A stretch of DNA of 6,986 bases, from positions 1 through 6,986 of the forward strand of contig JAJFMS010000642.1 of the NCBI GenBank assembly GCA_020696885.1. Reading direction: 5' to 3'. A program made the position numbers and the translations under genes. The notes under the pieces were generated by a model. The model was not told where the DNA came from and did not search any database. It was given only the letters and a program-made list of their open reading frames with translations. Position 1 is the first letter of the stretch. Every line of letters begins with the position of its first letter. Positions 1 through 5,738 of the stretch are shown one piece after another. Source of the DNA: Armatimonadota bacterium (GTDB lineage: Bacteria > Armatimonadota > SYMT01).

Positions 1-78
1 GCCCACACCGCTCCTAAACCGTGGGAAAGGAGCCGAAAACTTGCCAGGAGCATCAGCCGTCGTCGGTTTTGACCGCTT

Positions 79-94
79 CCGTTAGCGTTAACGG
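79..94 (+). promoter_or_regulatory. Inverted repeat upstream of the symporter gene
   Basis: CCGTTA and TAACGG flank a 4-nt spacer, 45 nt before the symporter start. A -35-like TTGACC lies just upstream (69-74), but I found no convincing -10 at 16-18 nt. It could be an operator half-site pair or a small leader hairpin. Nothing else in the sequence identifies a regulator. Confidence 0.3.
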
Positions 95-139
95 TAAAAC
101 GATAAAAAGCCGAGCAGCGGTTGGAACAGAGGCAGGTTC

Positions 140-1879
140 ATGGCACTTGTGGTCGACGGGTTGATCATCATCGTCTACTTCCTGGTGATCACCGGGATCG
201 GGCTCTACATGGGCCGCCGGGAAGATAGCTTGAAGGACTTTGCCCTGGGCGGCCGGTCCGTCCCGTGGTGGGCGGTGATGGCCTCCATCATCGCGGCGGA
301 AACCAGCGCCGCCACGTTCCTGGGCGCCCCGGGCGAAGGCTACGACAAGCGCAGCCTGGCCTACGTGCAGCTCGTCTTCGGGTTGATCCTGGGCCGGATG
401 GTGGTGGGGTACGTCTTCCTGAAGCCCTACTACGTCTACAAGGTCTACACCGTCTACGACTACCTGGGCGTGCGCTTCGGGCCGAAGTCCAAGGGCTATG
501 TCTCCGCGCTGTTCCTGATCATGCGGACCCTGGCCTCCGGCACCCGCCTCTTCGTTCCTTCCCTGGTGATGGTGCTGGCGTGGAGCCTGTTCACCGGCGG
601 CAAGGTGCAGTTCAGCCAGACTGCGGTCACCGGGCTGGGGCCGTATCTCGTCGCCATCGTCGCGCTCACCGTCGCTACCTGTCTCTACACGGCGATGGGC
701 GGCATCAAGGCGGTGATCTGGACCGACGTCATCCAGGCGGCGCTGATGTTCGGGAGCGCCCTGATCGCCATCGCTACGCTGCTCCAGCACGTGGGCGGGC
801 TCGGCGCCGTGGCGGAGGCGGTGCCGCAGATGACGCGGCTGGAAGGCTACTTCATCACCGGCTTCGAGGCGGACCGCATCGCGAAGTGGCAGGCCGACAA
901 CCACGTGACGATGATGGGCGCCTGGGACTACGTGAAGCTGATCCTGGCGAGTGACTACACCATCTTCTCCGCCCTGATCGGCACCACGCTGATGAACATG
1001 GCGGCGTTCGGCACGGACCAGGATATGGTCCAGCGCATGCTCACCGCCGAGACCCACCAGAAGGCGCGCCGTAGCCTGATCACCGCCGCCCTGATGGACC
1101 TGCCGATCGCGGCCGGGTTCACGTTCATCGGGATCCTGCTCTACGTCTACTACCTGAAGGACCCGACCCACCTGCCGATGGTGGTGGACGCCAAGGGTGT
1201 GGCGAAGGCTTCGAACGCGGACGTCTTCGGTTCCTACATCCTCAACGTGATGCCGATCGGTGTCCGGGGGCTGGTGCTGGCGGGCGTGTTCGCCACCGCG
1301 ATGGGCTCGCTCTCCGCCGCGCTCAACGCGTTGGCCACCAGCGCCACCAACGACTGGTACATCCCGCTGGTGCGCGGGAAATCGGAACACCACTACGTGG
1401 GAGCAGCCCGGGGCTTCACGGTGCTGTTCGCCGTGCTGATGGTGATCATCGCGGGTGCGTTCGCCTATGCGAAGGTCACCGACCCGTCAGTGCGGATCAT
1501 CCCGGTGGTGCTGGGGATCGCCGGCTTTATCCTGGGGCCGATGCTGGGCGTCTTCCTCATCGGGATGTTCACCAAAGGGCGTGGCTCCGATACCGGCAAC
1601 CTGATCGCGGTGACCCTGGGGCTGATCACCACCATCGTCCTGGGCGGGCTGCACGTGGATGCCGCCAACCTGGTGGCGCCGATGCTCCAGCCGGGTGTGA
1701 AGTACGCGCTGCCGCTCTGGCTGCCGAAGGTGTCGTTCACCTGGTTCGCGATGATCGGCGCGGTGGTGGTATTCGCCGTCGGTGTGCTGTTCCGCACCCC
1801 TGAGCACGTGCTGGAGTCGGCCAAGCGCCAGGCGGAAGAGGCCGAGACCGGAGAAGATCGGCCGCTGGCAATGCGGTAG
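140..1879 (+). CDS. Sodium:solute symporter (SSS family)
   Basis: A 579-residue inner-membrane transporter that should couple Na+ entry to uptake of a small solute (sugar, amino acid, carboxylate or similar); the substrate cannot be read from the sequence. Hydrophobic segments recur along the whole length, starting at residues 3-24, as expected for about 13 membrane helices. Recognisable family signatures are AETSAATFLG (53-62, the broken first core helix), GGIKAVIWTDVIQ (187-199), GTDQDMVQRML (291-301) and GSLSAALNALAT (389-400, the helix that in characterised members supplies serines to the Na+ site). The C-terminal tail is short, charged and cytoplasmic. The ATG at 140 is preceded by AGAGG at 128-132. 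Length is normal for the family. It stands alone, without partner genes in the same direction and close by. Family assignment is firm; function beyond that is inference. Confidence 0.95.
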   Translation: MALVVDGLIIIVYFLVITGIGLYMGRREDSLKDFALGGRSVPWWAVMASIIAAETSAATFLGAPGEGYDKRSLAYVQLVFGLILGRMVVGYVFLKPYYVYKVYTVYDYLGVRFGPKSKGYVSALFLIMRTLASGTRLFVPSLVMVLAWSLFTGGKVQFSQTAVTGLGPYLVAIVALTVATCLYTAMGGIKAVIWTDVIQAALMFGSALIAIATLLQHVGGLGAVAEAVPQMTRLEGYFITGFEADRIAKWQADNHVTMMGAWDYVKLILASDYTIFSALIGTTLMNMAAFGTDQDMVQRMLTAETHQKARRSLITAALMDLPIAAGFTFIGILLYVYYLKDPTHLPMVVDAKGVAKASNADVFGSYILNVMPIGVRGLVLAGVFATAMGSLSAALNALATSATNDWYIPLVRGKSEHHYVGAARGFTVLFAVLMVIIAGAFAYAKVTDPSVRIIPVVLGIAGFILGPMLGVFLIGMFTKGRGSDTGNLIAVTLGLITTIVLGGLHVDAANLVAPMLQPGVKYALPLWLPKVSFTWFAMIGAVVVFAVGVLFRTPEHVLESAKRQAEEAETGEDRPLAMR

Positions 1880-1891
1880 GGCGCTGCGCGT

Positions 1892-1909
1892 CGGTGTTCG
1901 GTGTTCGGG
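1892..1909. repeat. Short tandem repeat CGGTGTT x2 plus CGGG
   Basis: Two 7-nt units CGGTGTT followed by CGGG lie 12 nt after the symporter stop. Fourteen bases of it (1896-1909) occur again, exactly, as the reverse complement at 6694-6707. It is therefore a member of a dispersed family, with a GGTGTT/AACACC core, that also appears in the arrays at 2005 and 4898. Confidence 0.6.
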
Positions 1910-1914
1910 AAAGT

Positions 1915-1966
1915 GAGTTCGGCCACGATGCGAGGAGTCGGATTGGCGATGCCATCCGACGAACTC
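1915..1966. repeat. Nested inverted repeats after the symporter gene
   Basis: An outer 7-bp inverted repeat (GAGTTCG at 1915-1921, CGAACTC at 1960-1966) encloses an inner hairpin. The inner arms are 1937-1947 and 1951-1960, with 10 pairs, one bulged T and a 3-nt loop. No T-run follows, so it is not a classical intrinsic terminator. It may help end or stabilise the symporter mRNA. Confidence 0.5.
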
Positions 1967-2004
1967 CCTCGTTCAGCCTGCACGTTGTCGTTCCCGGGCT
2001 CCGG

Positions 2005-2038
2005 CCCAACACCCAACACCCAACACCCAACACCGCCC
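2005..2038 (-). repeat. CCCAACA x4 array; G-quadruplex motif on the minus strand
   Basis: Four perfect tandem CCCAACA units (2005-2032) are followed by a further CCC at 2036-2038. On the minus strand this gives GGG runs separated by TGTT, which fits the canonical pattern of four G3 tracts with loops of 1-7 nt. The array sits about 75 nt upstream of the small membrane protein start and shares the AACACC core with other arrays in the window. Confidence 0.7.
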
Positions 2039-2046
2039 GTACGGGC
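2035..2046. repeat. Perfect 12-bp palindrome GCCCGTACGGGC
   Basis: This fully self-complementary 12-mer directly abuts the CCCAACA array and lies 67 nt upstream of the small ORF at 2113. It could be a dimeric protein-binding site. As an RNA it would make only a tight, loop-poor stem. No regulator can be named. Confidence 0.5.
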
Positions 2047-2112
2047 CTAACTAAGGGAACGATCCATGCTGACGCTCCGTTGATGTTTTAATAACCGACC
2101 GGAGTGCGCCCG

Positions 2113-2265
2113 ATGCTCGACCACTTTCTCGCCAATCCCAAGTTAGTCGCCCTTGCCGGCGCGGTGGTCGCTATCTTCGCGCTGGCCTGGCGCCACTACG
2201 ATTCCCAGAACGACCGGATCGCTCGCCTCCAGCGCAAACGCAGCCGGCGCAACCGGGACGATTGA
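2113..2265 (+). CDS. Small single-span membrane protein, 50 residues
   Basis: An ATG-to-TGA reading frame of 50 codons, preceded by GGAG at 2101-2104 with an 8-nt spacer. The product begins MLDHFLANPKLVALAG. Residues about 10-27 form one hydrophobic helix rich in Ala, Val, Ile and Phe, followed by WRHY. The C-terminal third is strongly basic (RLQRKRSRRNR, then DD), which predicts an N-out/C-in topology with a cytoplasmic positive tail. No family is recognised. The tail could contact lipid head groups, RNA or a larger membrane partner, but that is speculation. The good ribosome binding site, GC-rich third positions and a coherent TM-plus-basic layout argue for a real gene. Confidence 0.7.
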   Translation: MLDHFLANPKLVALAGAVVAIFALAWRHYDSQNDRIARLQRKRSRRNRDD

Positions 2266-2509
2266 CGCGCCTACCCCGGGAGAGTGCTCGCCACCTCCCA
2301 ACCTGATCCGGATCACACGCGGCCGGATCTCGACAGGCCAGCGCTTACTTTTGTCACCTCCAGCGGCAGTAAGTGCCTACCCCGCGGCACGGTTTGTGGG
2401 GCTCCTCCAGCCGTCACCGCTACCTTCCGAGTGATTGCAGCGAGTTATTGCCTGGCATTCGGACTTAGTCGCGTTTGGGGTCCGTGGTCTCGTGGTATGT
2501 GTGAGCGCA
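2266..2509. other. Non-coding gap with one long stem-loop
   Basis: I see no convincing gene here. The clearest structure pairs GCGCTTACT (2341-2349) with AGTAAGTGC (2368-2376), giving 9 pairs including one G-U and an 18-nt loop containing CACCTCC. Further on, 2480-2496 carries a GT-rich near-repeat (GTCCGTGGTCTCGTGGT). No good sigma-70 or sigma-54 promoter was found. The stem-loop lies about 75 nt after the small membrane protein stop and could end or protect its mRNA. Confidence 0.4.
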
Positions 2510-2592
2510 ACCCTTTCCGGACTGGCAAAGGGTCACAGCGATGCCGCTTACGCAACTCCTTCCCGGGACGCGTAAGCCTCGTCGGTAGGAGA
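2510..2592 (+). promoter_or_regulatory. Structured leader of the PEP-CTERM gene
   Basis: Two stems lie just before the start codon. The first pairs ACCCTTT (2510-2516) with AAAGGGT (2527-2533), perfect 7 bp. The second pairs GCTTACGC (2546-2553) with GCGTAAGC (2570-2577), perfect 8 bp. The loop of the second contains CTCCT (2556-2560), an exact complement of the AGGAG Shine-Dalgarno core at 2587-2591. A loop-to-SD pairing could hide the ribosome site. I could not match it to a known riboswitch class, including c-di-GMP-I. Confidence 0.45.
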
Positions 2593-2599
2593 GACTTAC

Positions 2600-3226
2600 T
2601 TGAACCGCTTGTTTCTTACTGGTATTGCCGCAGCTGCGGGACTTCTTCTTAACGCTGCCCCTGCGCACGCTCTGAGCCTCACCGCGAACCCGATGAACCC
2701 GATCAGCTCGGGATCTTACAGCGTCACCATCAACCAGCTCAACGCTACCCAGTTCTCGGTGACCGTGGTGGGCAACAACGACGGTCGGCTGGTTGCCGAC
2801 GGCTCCGGCCCGCAGAAGCACTCCGTGGGCCGCATCAGCATCGGCTTCCTCCGGGCAAACAACACGTACATCGCACCCAACGAGGCCGGCTCTTCCGGTG
2901 CGACCAACAGCGGCGGCGCCTATGTCGGCTCACCCTGGGTGGTGACGCTTGATGCGGACGTCGTACGCTTCAACGCCCCGTCGATCACCAACGACGTCGG
3001 CGCGTTCGGGGAGAACATGTTCAGCGGCATCGTGACGATGGCGTCTGCCGAGTCCCCCGCCCGGATTACTGCCGCGCTTCAGAACGGCACGCAGCAGTGG
3101 TACACGGAAGGCGCCTTCCTGGGTGGACAGGGCGACCTCACGCCGGAACCGGCTTCGCTCGCACTGGCACTCCCGGGCCTGCTGCCGCTGGGGCTGATGC
3201 TGCGCCGCCGCCGCCGCATCGAGTAG
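2600..3226 (+). CDS. PEP-CTERM sorting-domain protein
   Basis: A 208-residue exported protein with a Sec signal peptide (hydrophobic core about 4-20, cleavage likely after AHA at 22-24). Its C-terminal sorting signal consists of TPEPASLALA from 181, a hydrophobic stretch to about 201 and a final RRRRR cluster (202-206). In established systems this signal is recognised by an exosortase (EpsH/XrtA type), which cleaves near the Pro-Glu-Pro, and the protein goes to the surface or matrix. The middle part (about 25-180) is rich in Ser, Thr, Asn, Gly and Val, suggesting a beta-sandwich; no catalytic motif or cysteine is visible and no specific family is recognised. The TTG start is supported by AGGAGA at 2587-2592 with a 7-nt spacer and by the well-formed signal peptide that follows. 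No exosortase gene is in the window. Confidence 0.9.
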   Translation: MNRLFLTGIAAAAGLLLNAAPAHALSLTANPMNPISSGSYSVTINQLNATQFSVTVVGNNDGRLVADGSGPQKHSVGRISIGFLRANNTYIAPNEAGSSGATNSGGAYVGSPWVVTLDADVVRFNAPSITNDVGAFGENMFSGIVTMASAESPARITAALQNGTQQWYTEGAFLGGQGDLTPEPASLALALPGLLPLGLMLRRRRRIE

Positions 3227-3263
3227 CGGGTGTAGCTCGCGCCTAGGGCGCGACCGATCGACC

Positions 3264-3304
3264 AGAGGGGCGTGCACCCGCAATCGCGGCGTGCACGCCT
3301 CTTT
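3264..3304 (+). terminator. Strong hairpin ending the PEP-CTERM gene
   Basis: A 14-pair stem with two G-U pairs (arms 3264-3277 and 3291-3304) carries an inner CCGC/GCGG stem in its loop. It lies 37 nt after the stop codon, and the 3' arm ends in TCTTT. It is likely an intrinsic terminator for the plus-strand gene, though the T-run is short. On the minus strand no T-run follows, so for the convergent DprA-like gene it would be a weak terminator at best. Confidence 0.65.
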
Positions 3305-3344
3305 GTGCGTACCATGTCACCCGGAGCGGCGCCCGGCGACAGTA

Positions 3345-4727
3345 TCAACCGCCAGGAGCGCGCTCCGCACCCCCGGGAAGCTCCGGGATCCGTGCCGAGA
3401 GGCGCAGCGTAGCGCCCTCCAGCCAGGCACCACGCCCGCCGGCGTGCTCGGCGCCGTCCAGCCAGGCGGCGGGGACCAGCGCCGCCACCAGCCCGCCTGC
3501 CGCCACCCGCCGGAGGAGCTGCGTTAGCCGGGCAGGAGTAGCGGGCTCCGACGACCAGAGGTCCGCCAGGAGGATGTCCGCACCCGTAGTCCCGTCGCTG
3601 CCCGGGGCGCCCCACATCCCGGCGGCTCGAGTGAACGGACCACCGGCCGGATAGCCCTGAATCGATGCACGCCGTCCGCCCAGTCCCACCGCCAGCCGCC
3701 CGATGAAGAGTGACACTTCCCGCAGCCAACCCTCCAGCGGCCGATCGGACGCGGACCCGGTAGCAGGCCCCGGGAGAGCGGCGGCGATCTCCCGCGCAGC
3801 CGCCTCGCCGCCGCTCCAGGCCACGCGTCGAGCCGGCGGGGCGCCATCGGGCGCCTCTTCCCAGAGCGCGTGGGTACCGGGCTCCGTCGCCGCCCCACGA
3901 TCCAGCGCCCACACCGGCTTGCCCCGGCGCAGCGCCCGGCGGCACTCCTGTTGAATGTAGCCGTCCGCCCGGACGTCGACCGCTACCACCAGACCGGAAA
4001 GGTCGAAGAGGAGCGCGTCTCGCCGCTTGCCGTTGCGAGCGGTCCAGTGGTCGCGCCAGGCAAACGGGGAGAGCAGGAGCTGGAGGTCCGGATCGAACGA
4101 CTCGTCCCAAACCCGCGCGGCCGCCACCGGCTCCCGGTCGAGGCCGTGCGGGAAGGCCTCCGCAATACCGCGATCCAGCACCAGCACGGCGGGGCCGGCA
4201 TGTCGCTTCGCCGCGGTGGCCGCCGCCCGATACGCCTCCCGGTTCGTGGAGGCCACCAGCGCCAGGTCCCGACGCGCCAACGCGTCCGCGAGCCCATCGG
4301 TAGCCGCCAGCCCCGCCGGGGAGACCTCCCGGGAGTTGACGATCGCCACCCGCGGCTCATCGAGCAGCCCCAGGGCGCCATAGGCAAAAATCACCGGCCA
4401 CCGGCGGCCACCGCAGGCTCCCGCTTCCCGCAAGGCCGGCGGTAGATCCGGAGCCCCGGCGAGCAGCAGCTCCACCCCGCGCGAGCGGGCGGCTTCCAGG
4501 TCCTCGCCCGCTCGGGACCATGCGCTCTCCGGATCGGTGCGCAGCGTTTCCAGCGTGCGCGGGTGCAGCGGCACGAGCTGCGCCAGGTCGTCCGGAGACG
4601 CCTGCCAGAGCGTCGCCAGCGTAGTCCGCGCCTCGCGGGCGTGGTCCATGAGCGCCAGCAGCGTCCGCTCCCCCACCCGCGGAAGCCCGAGCCACGCCAG
4701 CGCTGCTTGTGATTCACTTTGAGTCAT
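3345..4727 (-). CDS. Divergent DprA/Smf-like protein with a C-terminal extension
   Basis: A 460-residue cytoplasmic protein. DprA proteins load RecA on incoming single-stranded DNA through a Rossmann-like domain. Here the order of DprA features is kept but the residues are eroded. Residues 1-105 form a helical N-terminus (LGLPRVGERTLLALMDHA resembles the usual HhH/SAM-like part). PVIFAYGALGLLDEPRVAIVNSR (split as 111-120 and 121-133) matches the region of P.vLy..G and AIVGSR. LLLSPFAWRDHW (217-228), RNGKRRDALLFDLSGLVVAV (231-250) and GYIQQECRRALRRGKPVWAL (256-275) match LSE.P.G, RN..I.gLS..vlVvEA and GSLITA..A...GR.V.AvPG. The glycine of GSR is Asn132 and the GLARGID loop is absent (ASTNREAYRAAA, 159-170). 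Residues about 300-460 are an added domain; ADILLADLW...LRRVAAGGLVAALVPAAWL weakly recalls the C-terminal half of a methyltransferase fold. No clear Shine-Dalgarno precedes the ATG at 4727, so the start is less certain. The gene is convergent with the PEP-CTERM gene. Confidence 0.75.
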   Translation of the reverse strand: MTQSESQAALAWLGLPRVGERTLLALMDHAREARTTLATLWQASPDDLAQLVPLHPRTLETLRTDPESAWSRAGEDLEAARSRGVELLLAGAPDLPPALREAGACGGRRWPVIFAYGALGLLDEPRVAIVNSREVSPAGLAATDGLADALARRDLALVASTNREAYRAAATAAKRHAGPAVLVLDRGIAEAFPHGLDREPVAAARVWDESFDPDLQLLLSPFAWRDHWTARNGKRRDALLFDLSGLVVAVDVRADGYIQQECRRALRRGKPVWALDRGAATEPGTHALWEEAPDGAPPARRVAWSGGEAAAREIAAALPGPATGSASDRPLEGWLREVSLFIGRLAVGLGGRRASIQGYPAGGPFTRAAGMWGAPGSDGTTGADILLADLWSSEPATPARLTQLLRRVAAGGLVAALVPAAWLDGAEHAGGRGAWLEGATLRLSARIPELPGGAERAPGG

Positions 4728-4897
4728 TGGCGGAGTAGTGAGTGGGGCCTGGGGAAGTGCGATCTACGAATTGCGAATGTCGAATGGGGAGACGGGAACC
4801 GGGACGGCTACGTGACGGTCGAACGGGTACGCAGTCCAGGAAGGCCGGCAAGCCAGAAAGCCGGTTCTATGCCCCGTACCGCACCACCGGCAGAATC
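4728..4897. other. Non-coding gap with a CGAATNN x3 array
   Basis: This is the first half of the gap between the divergently transcribed DprA-like and BON genes. Three tandem 7-nt units, CGAATTG-CGAATGT-CGAATGG, occupy 4767-4787. The rest is GC-rich without recognisable genes. Promoters for both flanking genes should lie within 4728-5085, but no clear -35/-10 pair was found. Confidence 0.45.
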
Positions 4898-4985
4898 CTG
4901 AACACCTGAACACCTGAACACCTGAACACCTGAACACCTGAACACCTGAACACCTGAACACCTGAACACCTGAACACCCAACACC
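4898..4985. repeat. CTGAACAC octamer array, ten perfect units
   Basis: Ten exact, head-to-tail CTGAACAC units fill 4898-4977, followed by a variant CCAACACC to 4985 that resembles the CCCAACA array at 2005. Because 8 is not a multiple of 3, the minus-strand ORF through it is merely cyclic and not a real protein. Perfect identity of all ten copies indicates recent slippage-type expansion. The array ends 100 nt before the BON lipoprotein start. Confidence 0.9.
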
Positions 4986-5045
4986 ATTTAACAACCGAGG
5001 ACGCGGTTTCCCTCTCGGCGATCGAGGCCTGTTTGCGCGCTGACT

Positions 5046-5071
5046 GCTTCCGGGTAACACCCGCCGGAAGC
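5046..5071 (+). promoter_or_regulatory. Hairpin next to the BON gene ribosome binding site
   Basis: GCTTCCGG (5046-5053) pairs perfectly with CCGGAAGC (5064-5071). An alternative fold uses CGGGT/ACCCG with an AAC loop inside a shorter outer GCTTC/GAAGC stem. The 3' arm ends 3 nt before GGAG of the AAAGGAG ribosome binding site. It could set mRNA stability or translation rate. Confidence 0.45.
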
Positions 5072-5085
5072 AAAGGAGTGGTGCG

Positions 5086-5532
5086 ATGAGATACCTGGTG
5101 TTGTTCGGAATGGTGGCCGGGCTGGGAATGCTGGGGGGCTGCACGTCCGCCGAGAACGCGAACGTGCGTCAGGAAGTCCAGGGCATGCGGCAGCAGGTGG
5201 CGAACGCCACCGAGGGCGCGCGGCAGGCCGCGGCAAACACGGCGCTGGAAGGTAAGATCAAGACGGCGCTCGCTACCCGGAAGGGCATGGAAACGAAGCA
5301 CCTCGACGTGGAGGCGATCGACGGCGCCGTGGTGCTGAAGGGCGACGTGGCTAACCGCGAACAGGCGGAGGTGGCGGAGCGGGTGGCGATGGAAACCGAG
5401 GGCGTGATCTCGGTGGACAACCAGTTGATGATCCGCGTGCCCGCCAAGGGCGCCGAGCCCATGCTCCCCGGCCCTGCGGGAGCCCCATCCGATAGCGGGC
5501 CGAGGTCAGGCTCCGGTGGGTTGGGCCAGTAA
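5086..5532 (+). CDS. BON-domain lipoprotein
   Basis: A 148-residue predicted lipoprotein. The signal peptide ends in the lipobox LGGC, with Cys19 as the lipidated residue, so the mature protein is anchored in a membrane facing the periplasm. Residues about 22-52 form an Ala/Gln-rich amphipathic segment. Residues 54-117 are a BON domain: LEGKIKTALATRKGMETKHLDVEAIDG, then AVVLKGDVANREQAEVAERV and GVISVDNQLMI. BON domains bind phospholipid or envelope partners (OsmY, DolP/YraP are known examples) and are often linked to envelope stress. The tail from 118 is Pro/Gly/Ser-rich and looks disordered. AAAGGAG at 5072-5078 with a 7-nt spacer supports the ATG. It has one BON copy, whereas DolP and OsmY have two. 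Confidence 0.9.
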   Translation: MRYLVLFGMVAGLGMLGGCTSAENANVRQEVQGMRQQVANATEGARQAAANTALEGKIKTALATRKGMETKHLDVEAIDGAVVLKGDVANREQAEVAERVAMETEGVISVDNQLMIRVPAKGAEPMLPGPAGAPSDSGPRSGSGGLGQ

Positions 5533-5539
5533 TCGGGAG

Positions 5540-5680
5540 AGTCTTGGCCGCCAGAGTTTTAGCCGCAGATGAACCCCGAGCAGAGCCCGAGGGCAGGCGC
5601 GGATGGTCGCAGATGGGAAATCGGCGGAAGCCCGGTCCGAAGGCAGTCTTGGCCGCAGCTGAACAGGGATAGCCGCTGAT
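5540..5680. repeat. Degenerate intergenic repeats
   Basis: AGTCTTGGCCGC occurs exactly at 5540-5551 and 5645-5656. Each copy is followed by loose versions of GCCGCAGATGAAC and GGATAGCCGC. The stretch also holds CGAAGGCAG at 5638-5646, which recurs in the hairpin at 5685. It looks like decayed intergenic repeat DNA, with no gene. Confidence 0.5.
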
Positions 5681-5684
5681 TAGT

Positions 5685-5722
5685 GATCGAAGGCAGCCTG
5701 CCCGGGTCGGCTGCCTTCGATC
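5685..5722 (-). terminator. Perfect 14-bp hairpin between convergent genes
   Basis: Arms 5685-5698 and 5709-5722 are perfectly complementary, with a 10-nt loop containing CCCGGG. The hairpin begins 17 nt after the stop of the minus-strand thioredoxin-like gene and lies between two convergent genes. There is no T-run on either strand, so it may act with Rho, or as a 3'-end stabiliser, instead of as a textbook intrinsic terminator. Confidence 0.55.
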
Positions 5723-5738
5723 GCTTCGGTATCCGTTG

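Noticed and set aside
53..1393. 446-codon minus-strand ORF opposite the symporter gene
   Set aside because: It is the antisense shadow of a high-GC gene, rich in His, Arg, Gly and Asp without a protein-like pattern. The plus-strand frame is a clear SSS transporter.
2454..2470. Sigma-54 promoter (TGGCA...) before the PEP-CTERM gene
   Set aside because: The GG is present but the obligatory GC about 10 nt later is not.
2510..2577. c-di-GMP-I (GEMM) riboswitch before the PEP-CTERM gene
   Set aside because: GGCAAA is present, but the GACGCAAAGCC element and the second paired domain are missing, so only an unassigned structured leader is claimed.
3079..4110. 343-codon minus-strand ORF
   Set aside because: It is Arg/Gly/Ala-rich low-complexity sequence overlapping the DprA-like gene out of frame and antisense to the PEP-CTERM gene.
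4898..4985. CRISPR array
   Set aside because: The units are 8 nt with no spacers; it is a simple tandem repeat, and no cas genes are present.
4764..5301. Minus-strand ORFs reading the octamer array as CSGVQVFR repeats
   Set aside because: The repeat peptide is just the 8-nt unit cycled through three frames; there is no ribosome site and no non-repeat domain. One of these frames also runs antisense into the BON gene.
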